A DNA stretch of 64,000 nt from Cyclobacteriaceae bacterium YHN15 (lineage in GTDB: Bacteria > Bacteroidota > Bacteroidia > Cytophagales > Cyclobacteriaceae): the NCBI GenBank assembly GCA_003797895.1, contig RKQB01000012.1, positions 61,661 to 125,660 of the forward strand, read 5' to 3'. The position numbers and the translations under genes are program-made. Of this stretch, positions 52,596 to 62,099 are shown piece after piece (positions within the stretch are counted from its first letter, which is position 1; each line of letters opens with the position of its first letter). A model generated the notes under the pieces. It ran no database searches. It saw only the letters and a list, made by a program, of their open reading frames with translations, and was not told the origin of the DNA.

Positions 52596-53750
52596 ATGAG
52601 CAATTCCCCTAAAATCTGGCTTTCCTCCCCGCATATGGGTCCCAATGAACTGAAATATGTGCAGGATGCTTTTGCAACCAACTGGATTGCCCCGCTTGGA
52701 CCCCATGTGGACGGTTTGGAAAAGGACCTTCAGGATTTTACAGGTTCCAACTATGCCGCTGCCCTGAGTTCGGGAACAGCAGCCATACACCTGGCCCTGG
52801 TCATCCTAGGCGTTCAGCCCGGTGACCTGGTGATTTGCCAAAGCATGACTTTTTCTGCTTCTGCCAATCCCATTGCCTACCTGGGAGCGGTTCCTGTATT
52901 TATTGATTCAGAAAAGGAAACCTGGAATATGTGTCCAAAGGCCTTGGAAGAGGCGATTATAGCCTGTGAAAGCGGCAAAGTCAGTGGGAAAAAACAAAAA
53001 CCTGCTGCCATTATACCCGTTCATCTTTACGGCATGCCGGCCAAGATGGACGAAATTAGGGGCATGGCGAAAAAATATGAAATTCCTGTGGTAGAGGATG
53101 CAGCGGAGGCCTTGGGTTCTACCTATCAGGGAAAGGCCTGTGGCTCCATAGGGGAATTGGGAATATTGAGTTTCAATGGGAATAAGATCATCACCACTTC
53201 CGGTGGAGGAGCTTTGCTTTCCGATACGGAATGGATGATCAAAAAGGCCCGGTTTCTGGCCACACAGGCAAGGGATGAGGCACCGCATTACCAGCATTCG
53301 CACATTGGATATAATTACCGCATGAGTAATGTGCTGGCGGGTATAGGCAGGGGTCAGATGGAGGTTTTAGCAGATAGGGTCAGGCAGAGGAGGAAGAATT
53401 TTACCTTTTATAAGAATCAACTGGCAGGTATTCCTGGGATATCCTTCCTGGAGGAACCGGAGGGTTATTATTCCAACCGTTGGCTTACCTGTGTATTGGT
53501 GGAACCTGAGCAAACGGGTGGGATTACGCAGGAGCATGTCAGGGAGCATCTTTTGAAGGACAATATAGAGTCCAGGCCTTTGTGGAAACCCATGCATATG
53601 CAGCCGGTATTTTCCAAGGCGCCGTATTTTGGGGGTAAGGTGGCGGAGGAGTTGTTTGAAAAGGGCCTTTGTTTGCCCAGTGGCTCGAATTTGACAGAGG
53701 AGGATCTGCAGAGAGTGGTGATAGGGGTGAAGGGGGCTTTGGGGACTTAG
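52596..53750 (+). CDS. pglE: Sugar-nucleotide aminotransferase (PglE/DegT family)
   Basis: A 384-residue PLP-dependent DegT/DnrJ/EryC1/StrS aminotransferase. The phosphate-binding SSGTAAIHLAL, the VEDAAEALGSTYQG block and the PLP-Lys in SFNGNKIITTSGGGAL are plain, and HSHIGYNYRMSNVLAGIG is typical for the PglE/LegC type. It would convert UDP-4-keto-6-deoxy-GlcNAc, made by the PglF homologue at 55735, to the 4-amino sugar. The three bacillosamine-type genes are not contiguous here: a 1.2-kb repeat array separates this gene from pglD. Confidence 0.85.
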   Translation: MSNSPKIWLSSPHMGPNELKYVQDAFATNWIAPLGPHVDGLEKDLQDFTGSNYAAALSSGTAAIHLALVILGVQPGDLVICQSMTFSASANPIAYLGAVPVFIDSEKETWNMCPKALEEAIIACESGKVSGKKQKPAAIIPVHLYGMPAKMDEIRGMAKKYEIPVVEDAAEALGSTYQGKACGSIGELGILSFNGNKIITTSGGGALLSDTEWMIKKARFLATQARDEAPHYQHSHIGYNYRMSNVLAGIGRGQMEVLADRVRQRRKNFTFYKNQLAGIPGISFLEEPEGYYSNRWLTCVLVEPEQTGGITQEHVREHLLKDNIESRPLWKPMHMQPVFSKAPYFGGKVAEELFEKGLCLPSGSNLTEEDLQRVVIGVKGALGT

Positions 53751-54976
53751 GGGATTGGAGACGGAAAGACTAAGGGACAGAGGGACTAAGGGACAGAGGG
53801 ACAAAGAGACTGAGAGCAGGTCTACGTCATTGCGAGGCGCTGCTTTGGAAGTAAATAGAAAAGAATAATCCAGGTTTTAGGTATAAATAGAATTATAAAG
53901 CGCTGTGGCAATCTCTGGTTGAGGATTTTTTTTTAACCTCAAGGGTCGCCAAGGGAGGACGCAGAGACTTAGGGACGAAGAGACTGAGAGACAGAGGGAC
54001 TGAGAGCAGGTCTGCGTCATTGCGAGGCGCTACTTTGTAAGTAAATAGAATAGAATAATCCAAGGTTTCAGGTATCAATAGAACTATAAAGCGCCGTGGC
54101 AATCTCTGGTTGATGATTTTTTTTAACCGCAAGGGTCGCAAAGTCTGGACGCAGAGAATTAGGGACTGAGAGACAGAGGGACTTAGAGACAGAGAGACTA
54201 AGAGACGGAGAGCAGGTCTGCGTCATTGCGAGGCGCTGCTTTGGAAGTATATAGAAAAGAATAATCCAAGGTTTTAGGTATAAAAAGAACTATAAAGCGC
54301 CGTGGCAATCTCTGATAGGGGATTTTTTTTAACCGCAAGGGTCGCCAAGGGAGGACGAAGAGACTGAGGGACTTAGGGACGAAGAGACTGAGGGACGGAG
54401 AGCAGGTCTGCGTCATTGCGAGGCGCTACTTTGTAAGTAAATAGAATAGAATAATCCAAGGTTTCAGGTATCAATAGAACTATAAAGCGCCGTGGCAATC
54501 TCAACCGTTACGTCGCTTCCGGGGAAGTACGACAGGGAGGCAGTCTGAAGACTGCATTAATGTGGGTCCAAGTCTGGAGACTTGAACCAAGGGAGACTTG
54601 AACCATCATTAAGAAATCAATTGGGGAATCCTTTGGCAGGCCTTGCAAAAGCGCCAAAAATCCGGTGACCTAACCTTGGCAATTCATCAAAACCATTCTT
54701 TTCATTATCAAAAAAATACCGATAAAACAGACTTTTTACGTCTAATTATTTAGTTTTATAAAAAAAAATCAACTCCGCTGAATATTATAAAAAATACAAT
54801 CTTTCACAAGTGGCATATAAAATTATGTTTTTAAATGCCAAAACCACTATTTTCAGTCGAAATACACTAAAAATAATTCCTGCATGAAATTTTGTTTTTT
54901 TGATAATTTTTTTACCTATTTGGTTCAGTTTTCATGATTTAAAGCTTTATTTTACAATTTCAATTACTGTTTAATT
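53751..54976. repeat. Tandem array of four R1-containing units, then AT-rich spacer
   Basis: Four R1 copies at 53821-53915, 54011-54106, 54217-54312 and 54407-54502 are spaced 190, 206 and 190 bases apart. Each is preceded by a GAGACTGA octamer tract and followed by GGATTTTTTTTAACC(G/T)CAAGGGTCGC. The whole is a higher-order tandem array. From 54600 to 54976 the sequence is AT-rich with no gene and must hold the pglD promoter. Confidence 0.75.
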
Positions 54977-55585
54977 ATGTATATATATGGAGCATCTGGG
55001 CATGGTAGGGTAATTATTGATATTATCGATTCGTTTGAAAAGATACACGGCGTTTTTGATGATAATCCCCATGTCAAAGAAATTTTGGGCTATCCGGTAA
55101 TCGGGCCAATCCCTGATCAATTTCAGTTTAAAAGCGACCTTTTCATAGCGATAGGAGACAATGAAACCCGCATGAACATTTCCAAAAAATTGGAATCCAG
55201 GGTACGCTTTGCCAACATCATTCATGAATCGGCGATATTTTCCAAAAGGGCCGTTCTCGGTGACGGCTGCGTGGTCATGGAAGGTGCTATTGTAAAAGTC
55301 AACTGTGTTCTCGGCAATCAGGTAATTATCAATACCGGAGCTTCGGTGGATCATGACTGCATCATAGGGGACTATGTGCACATCGCTCCTCAGGCCACCT
55401 TGTGTGGAGGTATTACCATCGGAGAAGGTACCCTTATCGGCGCAAATGCCATCATCTTGCCGGGAGTTAAAGTGGGAGAATGGTGTACCGTTGGAGGGGG
55501 AAGCATTGTGCATCAGGATGTTCCGGATGGATTCAAATGGGTGGGGAATAAACTGCAACCTCCTTTACTACCGGTAAGTCAATAA
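54977..55585 (+). CDS. pglD: UDP-4-amino-sugar N-acetyltransferase (PglD-like)
   Basis: A 202-residue NeuD/PglD-type acetyltransferase. The N-terminal UDP-sugar domain starts MYIYGASGHGRVIIDII; the hexapeptide-repeat helix runs from about residue 90 (AVLGDGCVVMEGAIVKVNCV) with the catalytic His in ASVDHDCIIGDYV. It should acetylate the 4-amino group of the product of PglE. It differs clearly from the homologue at 29322, giving the locus two acyltransferases of this type. It lies 150 bases before the PglF homologue. Confidence 0.85.
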   Translation: MYIYGASGHGRVIIDIIDSFEKIHGVFDDNPHVKEILGYPVIGPIPDQFQFKSDLFIAIGDNETRMNISKKLESRVRFANIIHESAIFSKRAVLGDGCVVMEGAIVKVNCVLGNQVIINTGASVDHDCIIGDYVHIAPQATLCGGITIGEGTLIGANAIILPGVKVGEWCTVGGGSIVHQDVPDGFKWVGNKLQPPLLPVSQ

Positions 55586-55734
55586 TGAATTTGATGCTGC
55601 AATCTAAAATTTTGGCATGATTATTCGTAATTTGTATTTGTATTTATCGTTTTAATAAAGTATGTTTCGGTATTGTTTGATCTAAAAGGATAATGTGTTT
55701 TATTTTAAAATAAATAGGCCCTAGAATAAAGAAT

Positions 55735-57663
55735 ATGGAGTTTTTTAGAAATCTTAGAATTGTTCCGAGGTGGTTGATTGTACTTATCGACACTTTGATC
55801 GTTTTTCACGCCACCTTTTTTGCCTATTTTGTTAGATTTAACTTCAATTTTGAACAAATAGACAGGTTTCAGATCCTTCCCAGCGTAGCTGTATTCACTG
55901 GCTTTGTTCTTTTTTCCATGTTGTTGACCCGTTCCTATGTAGGAATTGTCAGGCATACAAGTACTGGTGACCTGGTCAATATGATGAAAATGCTGGGTCT
56001 GGCCCAAGTGTTTCTGTATGTTGTCCGTCAGGCCAATGTGCTTTATGGTTTTGTAGAGACCACCCAATTTGTGCCTATTTCGGTAAGCTTGATAGCGGCC
56101 TTATTATCCTTTCCCCTACTCATAAGCTACAGGCTTATCGTGAAGGAATTCTATTACTACATGAGCAATGCCAAAAACAAGGACATTGTCAAAAAGGTGG
56201 CCATATATGGCGCCGGGGAAGCAGGTATTTTGACTTACAAGGCCTTGAAGAGTTCTGCAAATGCCCAATGGAATCCTGTGGCCTTTATAGATGATGATCC
56301 CGGGAAGGCCGGAAAGTTATTGGAAAACAAAAAAATATTTCTGGGGACAGAGGGTTTGAGGAGAGCTGTGGAAAAGCTTGGTGTACAGGAAGTGGTGATT
56401 GCCATCAACAGCCTGACCGCCTCCAATAAAAGAAAAATTATAGATACCTGCTTGGAATTGGGACTTCCCAGCAAAATTATTCCTCCGGCAAAGGATTGGT
56501 TTGAGATAGGATTGAACACCCAGGACATACGGGAAGTACGGATAGAAGATTTGTTGAGCAGGGATGAGATCAATCTGGAAAAAGAAAACGTGGTGGACTC
56601 CATTGAAGGCAAAGTGATTTTGGTGACCGGAGCAGCCGGATCCATCGGTTCCGAACTCTGCAGACAATTGATCCACTGCAAGCCTAAAAAACTTCTGATG
56701 TTGGATCAGGCAGAATCTGCTTTGTATGAATTGGATCAGGAATTGATGACCACCAATACAGAAGTAAAAAGAATTGCTTTGGTGGCAGATATACGAAACA
56801 GAAACAGGATGATGGAGATTTTTATCTCTTTTAGACCTGATATAGTATTTCATGCGGCGGCCTATAAGCATGTGCCTTTGATGGAGACATTTCCGGAAGA
56901 AGCGGTAAGGGTCAATGTGTTGGGAACAAAAATCCTGGCGGATCTTTCTTCCTATTTTGGCATAGAGAAATTTGTGATGGTGAGTACCGATAAGGCAGTA
57001 AATCCCACCAATGTGATGGGGGCTACCAAAAGAGCTGCGGAGATTTATGTGCAGTCACTTGATTTTCACCATCAGTTTCAAGGGGATTTCGGGCATACCA
57101 AATTCATCACCACCCGTTTTGGCAATGTGTTGGGATCAAATGGATCGGTTATTCCGCTTTTCCAGAAACAGATCAAAAAAGGTGGTCCTGTTACGATTAC
57201 CCATCCGGACATTACACGGTATTTTATGACCATACCTGAAGCCTGTCAACTGGTATTAGAAGCAGGAGCTATGGGAAATGGGGGAGAGATTTTTGTATTC
57301 GATATGGGAGAACCGGTCAAAATCCTGGACCTGGCCAAGAAGATGATCTTTTTAAGCGGTAAGAAGTTGGGAGTGGATATAGAGATTTCCTATATGGGAT
57401 TGCGTCCCGGGGAAAAGCTGTATGAGGAATTATTGAATAATTTTGAAATTGTGAAAGAAACCTACCATCCCAAAATCAGGATTGCCCAAGTCAGTCCAAT
57501 GGATTTTGGATATGTGGAGGAAATGTTCAATCACTTCAAGGGATTGTTGGAAAATGGGAAGGAAGATGATTTGGTCAGTCATCTCAAAGAGCTGGTCCCG
57601 GAATATATCAGTCAGGAGTCCAGGTTTATAAAACTGGACAAAGAGGATAAGCTGGTGAATTGA
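55735..57663 (+). CDS. pglF: UDP-GlcNAc 4,6-dehydratase (PglF/CapD family)
   Basis: A 642-residue membrane-bound nucleotide-sugar dehydratase. The N-terminus has about four membrane segments (WLIVLIDTLIVFHATFFAYF onward to residue 140), then a first Rossmann domain (VAIYGAGEAGILTYKAL), then the catalytic SDR domain with VTGAAGSIGSELCRQL at about 293-308. The catalytic region STDKAVNPTNVMGATKRAAE has Met where ordinary SDRs have Tyr, which is the established mark of PglF/FlaA1-type dehydratases. C-terminal GLRPGEKLYEELL is also typical. It makes the 4-keto-6-deoxy sugar used by PglE. Confidence 0.9.
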   Translation: MEFFRNLRIVPRWLIVLIDTLIVFHATFFAYFVRFNFNFEQIDRFQILPSVAVFTGFVLFSMLLTRSYVGIVRHTSTGDLVNMMKMLGLAQVFLYVVRQANVLYGFVETTQFVPISVSLIAALLSFPLLISYRLIVKEFYYYMSNAKNKDIVKKVAIYGAGEAGILTYKALKSSANAQWNPVAFIDDDPGKAGKLLENKKIFLGTEGLRRAVEKLGVQEVVIAINSLTASNKRKIIDTCLELGLPSKIIPPAKDWFEIGLNTQDIREVRIEDLLSRDEINLEKENVVDSIEGKVILVTGAAGSIGSELCRQLIHCKPKKLLMLDQAESALYELDQELMTTNTEVKRIALVADIRNRNRMMEIFISFRPDIVFHAAAYKHVPLMETFPEEAVRVNVLGTKILADLSSYFGIEKFVMVSTDKAVNPTNVMGATKRAAEIYVQSLDFHHQFQGDFGHTKFITTRFGNVLGSNGSVIPLFQKQIKKGGPVTITHPDITRYFMTIPEACQLVLEAGAMGNGGEIFVFDMGEPVKILDLAKKMIFLSGKKLGVDIEISYMGLRPGEKLYEELLNNFEIVKETYHPKIRIAQVSPMDFGYVEEMFNHFKGLLENGKEDDLVSHLKELVPEYISQESRFIKLDKEDKLVN

Positions 57664-57849
57664 TTTTTTGTTTTTTAACCGCAAGGGTCGTAAATGAGGA
57701 CGGAGAGAATTGGGGACTTAGGGACGGAGGGACTGAGGGACTGAGGGACTGAGAGACGGAGAGACGGAGGGACTGAGAGCAGGTCTGCGTCATTGCGAGG
57801 CGCTGTTTTGGAAGTATATAGAAAAGAATAATTCAAGGTTTTAAAAATT
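57664..57849. repeat. Octamer tract and truncated R1 at the exporter's 3' end
   Basis: A long octamer tract (57712-57778) is followed by the left part of R1 from 57782. The right end (GCGCCGTGGCAATCTC) is missing. The similarity to other copies may continue a few bases into the end of the convergent ABC transporter gene. Confidence 0.6.
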
Positions 57850-59631
57850 CTAGAAACTCTGATTCTGATACAGCTCCTGAAACAGCCCTTCCTGCTGACT
57901 AAGCTGGTCAAAACTGCCTTCCTGCACTACATTTCCTTCATCCAAAACGTAGATATAGTCCGCACCTTTGAGGTTATAGAGCCTGTGGGTGATGAGGATG
58001 ATCACTTTGTCCTGTACATTGGTTTTGAGTTGGCGGAAAACTTCCGTCTCGGTAATGGCATCCATAGCTGAAGTAGGTTCATCCAGGATAATAATCCTAG
58101 GATCCCGGTAAAATGCCCTGGCCACGGCCAACTTCTGCCATTGCCCCCCGCTCAGATTCTGTCCTCCTTTGAAGATCCTTCCCATCTTGGTCTTTACCCC
58201 CTCATCCAAGGCAGCGATAAACTCCTTTGCCTGGGACTGTTGGACAGCCTTTTGCAGTTTGGCATCATGGGATTGCTCCTGAAGTTTGCCCAAACTGATG
58301 ATGTCCTCTATGGTGAAAAAATACTTCTGAAAGTCCTGAAACAAGATCAGGGAATTGTCCCTGAAGGCATTGGGAGAGATGGCAGTGAGGGGCCTGTTTC
58401 CAATACTTATCTTTCCTTCCTCTGCTTCATACAGTCCGGAAAGGAGTTTGACCAAGGTAGATTTACCGGAACCGTTAGCACCGACAATACCGATGACTTT
58501 TCCCTGAGGGAATTGCATGCTGACTTGCGAAAGGACCGGTCTATGACCTCCCGGATAGGCAAAACTCAACTCCTCTACCCGGATACTGCAATCTTCATCA
58601 GGGAAGGGCAATGCATGGTAATTGGTCTTAGCGGAAACCGGGATGTCCAGAAACCTGAAAAGATCATTCAGGAATATCCTTTGTTGTACCAGTTGAACCA
58701 GGGAGTTGAGGAAGTTCTTCAGATTGGATTGCATGCGCTGTACCCCTTGGATATAGACCACAAGTAATGAAATAGACAAGGACCCGAAAAAGGCCTGTTT
58801 GGCGATGGCAATCAACACCAAAAATAAAACCACCACCTCGGCCATCTCTGCAGCAATGGAATAAGCCAAAAGCTTCCGCTGCAATCCTTTTTTCTCCTTA
58901 TATATATAGGCGCGGATAGCCTTAAACCGGTTCAATAAAGCTTGGCCGAAATTAAGGGTCCGGATTTCGTGGGCATAGGTTTCTTCTGTGAGCAGGCTAT
59001 GGTAATAATTGGACTCCCTTTCCTTGGGAATGATTTTAGCTTCCAATTTGTACAGCATATACCCTGAAAACCATTTCAAGATGGCCAAAGGAATGGCTAT
59101 GAGCAGGATAAACCAAGCATAAAGGCTGATCAGGGAAAAAAAGTAGCCGATCAGGAGCCCTAAGGAAAGTGCATTGCTGAAGGTACTGAAAATCAGTTGG
59201 TGCAGGTAGGGTAATTTATAGATGGCCTGACTTTGTGCTAAATGAAGGCTATCGTGATAGGCATGATCCTCAAAATAGGGATAGGGGATATGTATGGATT
59301 TTTCCAGAATGATGGCAGATGTTTTGTCTGTCAGCTTTTGTTGAAAAAGGCCTTCTATATAACCGCTGAACTGTCCAAGTCCGGACATGGTCAGCTGAAT
59401 GACCAAGAGAATCAACATCCAAAAAACCACCTCTTGATATTCAGTTCCTTCCAGTAGGATTACATCAAACAGGTTCTTGGTGGCAAATAGCATCAGAACA
59501 GGTAATGAGGCATAAATTACCTGGAGAATAACCTGAAATACCAACATGCCAGGTGAAGTTTGCCATAAAAGATGAATAGCCCTTTTGTAGGCGGTAAATG
59601 AAAAGCCCGGTATGAGTTTATTGAAGTTCAT
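57850..59631 (-). CDS. ABC exporter, membrane domain fused to ATPase
   Basis: A 593-residue half-transporter of the MsbA/lipid-peptide exporter type on the minus strand. Six membrane segments occupy residues about 20-300. The nucleotide-binding domain has Walker A GIVGANGSGKSTLVKLL, the signature LSGGQWQKLAVARA, Walker B RIIILDEPTSAMD and the switch His in LITHRL. ATG 59631 (MNFNKLIPGFSFT) was chosen over the longer frame. Lasso clusters usually include such an exporter (the D protein), and none is adjacent to the RiPP genes here, so this could export their products; a glycan or lipid role is equally possible. Confidence 0.85.
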   Translation of the reverse strand: MNFNKLIPGFSFTAYKRAIHLLWQTSPGMLVFQVILQVIYASLPVLMLFATKNLFDVILLEGTEYQEVVFWMLILLVIQLTMSGLGQFSGYIEGLFQQKLTDKTSAIILEKSIHIPYPYFEDHAYHDSLHLAQSQAIYKLPYLHQLIFSTFSNALSLGLLIGYFFSLISLYAWFILLIAIPLAILKWFSGYMLYKLEAKIIPKERESNYYHSLLTEETYAHEIRTLNFGQALLNRFKAIRAYIYKEKKGLQRKLLAYSIAAEMAEVVVLFLVLIAIAKQAFFGSLSISLLVVYIQGVQRMQSNLKNFLNSLVQLVQQRIFLNDLFRFLDIPVSAKTNYHALPFPDEDCSIRVEELSFAYPGGHRPVLSQVSMQFPQGKVIGIVGANGSGKSTLVKLLSGLYEAEEGKISIGNRPLTAISPNAFRDNSLILFQDFQKYFFTIEDIISLGKLQEQSHDAKLQKAVQQSQAKEFIAALDEGVKTKMGRIFKGGQNLSGGQWQKLAVARAFYRDPRIIILDEPTSAMDAITETEVFRQLKTNVQDKVIILITHRLYNLKGADYIYVLDEGNVVQEGSFDQLSQQEGLFQELYQNQSF

Positions 59632-60069
59632 ATTTGGTATTTGCACCCTCAAATATAAAGTGATTCCGGATCTTATATCCATTTAAACTTCAAATCCCTA
59701 AAAAATCCCTTTTTTGCTTGGGACATGAATACCCTGAATTTGAATTTTAGGCAAATTTATTTTACTTTTTATCCATAGATAATGGTAAAGTTTTTGGAAA
59801 AAGTATTGGAATTCCGAAACCCAAGGAGGTATATTTTATATGCCGGGATGAAAAAAAATAATATTTATTGAATTGTTTTAATTTTAGTAGAATTTGACAT
59901 ATAAAAACATATTTCAGATGGTTTACTGCCTTTTTCCCGTTACGAAAAAATAATTGACTTTATTTAAGTTTTTATTATTTTATTTTAATTTTCCTTTTTT
60001 TGATCAAAAATTGGCATTTGATTTGTTTTTTTTAAAAATACTGCCTTCTTTTGCTCTAAATCTATTTTT
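59632..60069. other. AT-rich divergent promoter region
   Basis: Very AT-rich spacer between the divergent exporter and the WecA-type gene, with poly-T and poly-A runs. No gene, repeat family copy or convincing hairpin is seen; promoters for both genes are expected here. Confidence 0.45.
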
Positions 60070-61221
60070 ATGGTTATTTTATTAACGGTATTAACTGCCT
60101 TTTTAATCGGATTTTTGTCCATGCCTGTCTTAATCGGTGCTTTTAAGAAAATGCAGGTTGTTGACAAACCCGGAGGAAGAAAAATTCACAAGAACGATAC
60201 ACCTTCAATGGGAGGAATAGTGATCGTTATGACTGTTTTATTGACTTTGTTTATTTGGTTGGATCTCAAGCATTTGGTGGAAATCAGGTATGTGGTCGCG
60301 GCTTTGGCCTTGATGTTTTTTGTAGGATTGAGGGATGATCTGGTTGAACTCTCACCCATACAGAAACTCAGCGGGCAGTTTGTGGCAACTTTTATGGTTG
60401 TATTTATGTCAGACATCCGTATATCAAGTTTTTATGGATTCATGGGCGTATATGAATTACCATTAGTTGTCAGTTATATCATCACCTTTATCACCATTAT
60501 TGGACTTACAAATTCCTTTAATCTTATTGATGGGCTGGATGGTCTTGCAGGAACCATTAGTTTGTTGACTTTCGGTTTCTTAAGTTGGTGGTTTTTGTCT
60601 GTTGAGATGACAAGTTTTGGCGTACTTTCCCTGGTATTGATGGGATCGGTTTTGGCTTTCTTGGTCTTTAACTGGCATCCTGCCAAAATTTTTATGGGCG
60701 ATACGGGATCTTTAAGTTTAGGTTTTATTCTGGCCGTCCTTACTATTCTGTTTATTGATTCCAATGGCACTATGTCCTCAGTTTCACCTTGGAAATTCAA
60801 TGCACCGATTGCCTCAGGGGTGGCCCTGATGATAGTTCCCATTTATGATACGACAAGGATTTTTGCCAGGAGGATTAGAAGAGGAAAGTCTCCATTTGCC
60901 CCGGATAAAAACCATGTGCATCATTTTTTAATGAGAATGGGACTTTCCCATGATAAAGTGGCCGTGACGCTGGGTTTTATTAAGGTATTTTTCATTGCCC
61001 TCATTTTTATAGGAGCACAGTATAATGATTATGTAATGTTGCCCTTGATTGTAGGAACAGCCCTTATCTGTGGGGCCAGACTGGATGTGGTTACCTTGAA
61101 AAAAGTGAAGTCCATCGCCAAGAACTCTCCTCCGGTTTTGAACGGGAAATTCAAGAGAACCAAACATAAGCCGGTACTTGACGAAAGAGTGGCAGAACAC
61201 ATGCATATCTCTGATAATTAA
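60070..61221 (+). CDS. Polyprenyl-phosphate HexNAc-1-phosphate transferase (WecA/MraY family)
   Basis: A 383-residue polytopic transferase. Family signatures in order: DKPGGRKIHKNDTPSMGGI near residue 35, DLVELSPIQKLSGQF, the catalytic block NSFNLIDGLDGLAGTISLL at about residue 150, FMGDTGSLSLGF, and the cytoplasmic HVHHFLMRMGLSH loop that helps choose the sugar. WecA-type enzymes start glycan synthesis on undecaprenyl phosphate with GlcNAc-1-P. With the PglC-like enzyme at 30433 the locus thus has two kinds of initiating transferase. The next gene starts two bases after its stop. Confidence 0.88.
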   Translation: MVILLTVLTAFLIGFLSMPVLIGAFKKMQVVDKPGGRKIHKNDTPSMGGIVIVMTVLLTLFIWLDLKHLVEIRYVVAALALMFFVGLRDDLVELSPIQKLSGQFVATFMVVFMSDIRISSFYGFMGVYELPLVVSYIITFITIIGLTNSFNLIDGLDGLAGTISLLTFGFLSWWFLSVEMTSFGVLSLVLMGSVLAFLVFNWHPAKIFMGDTGSLSLGFILAVLTILFIDSNGTMSSVSPWKFNAPIASGVALMIVPIYDTTRIFARRIRRGKSPFAPDKNHVHHFLMRMGLSHDKVAVTLGFIKVFFIALIFIGAQYNDYVMLPLIVGTALICGARLDVVTLKKVKSIAKNSPPVLNGKFKRTKHKPVLDERVAEHMHISDN

Positions 61222-61223
61222 TT

Positions 61224-62099
61224 ATGAAGGGAATTGTATTGGCAGGAGGCTCTGGTACAAGGTTGTATCCAATTACCAAGGGGGTTTCTAAGCAATTGTT
61301 GGCCATCTATGATAAGCCGATGATTTATTATCCCTTGTCCGTATTGATGTTGGCGGGTATAAGGGAAATCCTGGTCATCAGTACTCCGGAAGATTTACCA
61401 AATTTTGAAAAGTTATTGGGAAATGGATCCGACATCGGGATTTCAATTTCCTATGCTGTTCAACCCCATCCGGAAGGATTGGCCCAAGCTTTTTTAATCG
61501 GGGAAAATTTTTTAGCAGGGGATGATGCTTGTCTGGTTTTGGGTGACAATATATTTTTCGGTCATGGATTGACGCAATTGCTAAAAGAATCTGTAGATGC
61601 GGTTACCCAAAAAAAGGAAGCCACCGTATTCGGTTATTATGTCAATGACCCCAGCCGATATGGCGTGGTAGAGTTTGATAAGGAAGGTAAAGTCATCAGT
61701 ATTGAAGAAAAACCTGCCAATCCAAAGAGTAATTACGCTGTGGTGGGTTTGTATTTTTATCCAAATTCTGTTGTAGAGGTCGCCAAATCTGTCAAGCCAA
61801 GTGAGCGGGGAGAACTTGAAATTACCTCGATCAACCAACATTATTTAGCTCAATCCCAGCTCAATGTACAGTTGATGGGCAGGGGCTATGCCTGGCTGGA
61901 TACGGGTACGCATGAATCCATGTTAGAGGCTTCTAATTTTATACATACCATTGAAAAAAGGCAGGGGTTGAAAGTGGCCAGTTTGGAAGAAATTGCCTAC
62001 GATATGGGATATATCAACAAAGAACAGTTGTTACAGTTGGCAGAACCACAAAGAAAAACAGAATACGGACAGTATTTGATCAATAAGATCAGGGATTGA
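61224..62099 (+). CDS. rfbA: Glucose-1-phosphate thymidylyltransferase
   Basis: A 291-residue RmlA enzyme, normal length for the family. It makes dTDP-glucose, the first step to dTDP-rhamnose and related deoxysugars. Signature parts are VLAGGSGTRLYPITKGVSKQ at the N-terminus (nucleotide loop), DKPMIYYPLSVLMLAGI, VLGDNIFFGHG and EKPANPKSNYAVVGLYFY. The other rml genes (rfbB, rfbC, rfbD) are not in the window. It is tightly linked to the WecA-type gene. Confidence 0.95.
   Translation: MKGIVLAGGSGTRLYPITKGVSKQLLAIYDKPMIYYPLSVLMLAGIREILVISTPEDLPNFEKLLGNGSDIGISISYAVQPHPEGLAQAFLIGENFLAGDDACLVLGDNIFFGHGLTQLLKESVDAVTQKKEATVFGYYVNDPSRYGVVEFDKEGKVISIEEKPANPKSNYAVVGLYFYPNSVVEVAKSVKPSERGELEITSINQHYLAQSQLNVQLMGRGYAWLDTGTHESMLEASNFIHTIEKRQGLKVASLEEIAYDMGYINKEQLLQLAEPQRKTEYGQYLINKIRD

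Noticed and set aside
53751..54510. CRISPR-like periodic array
   Set aside because: Repeats are about 95 bp with 95-110-bp intervals that are themselves similar to one another; there are no unique spacers and no cas genes.
57850..59682. Longer start for the ABC exporter at 59682
   Set aside because: The extra 17 residues (MDIRSGITLYLRVQIPN) are unlike family N-termini; ATG 59631 fits better.
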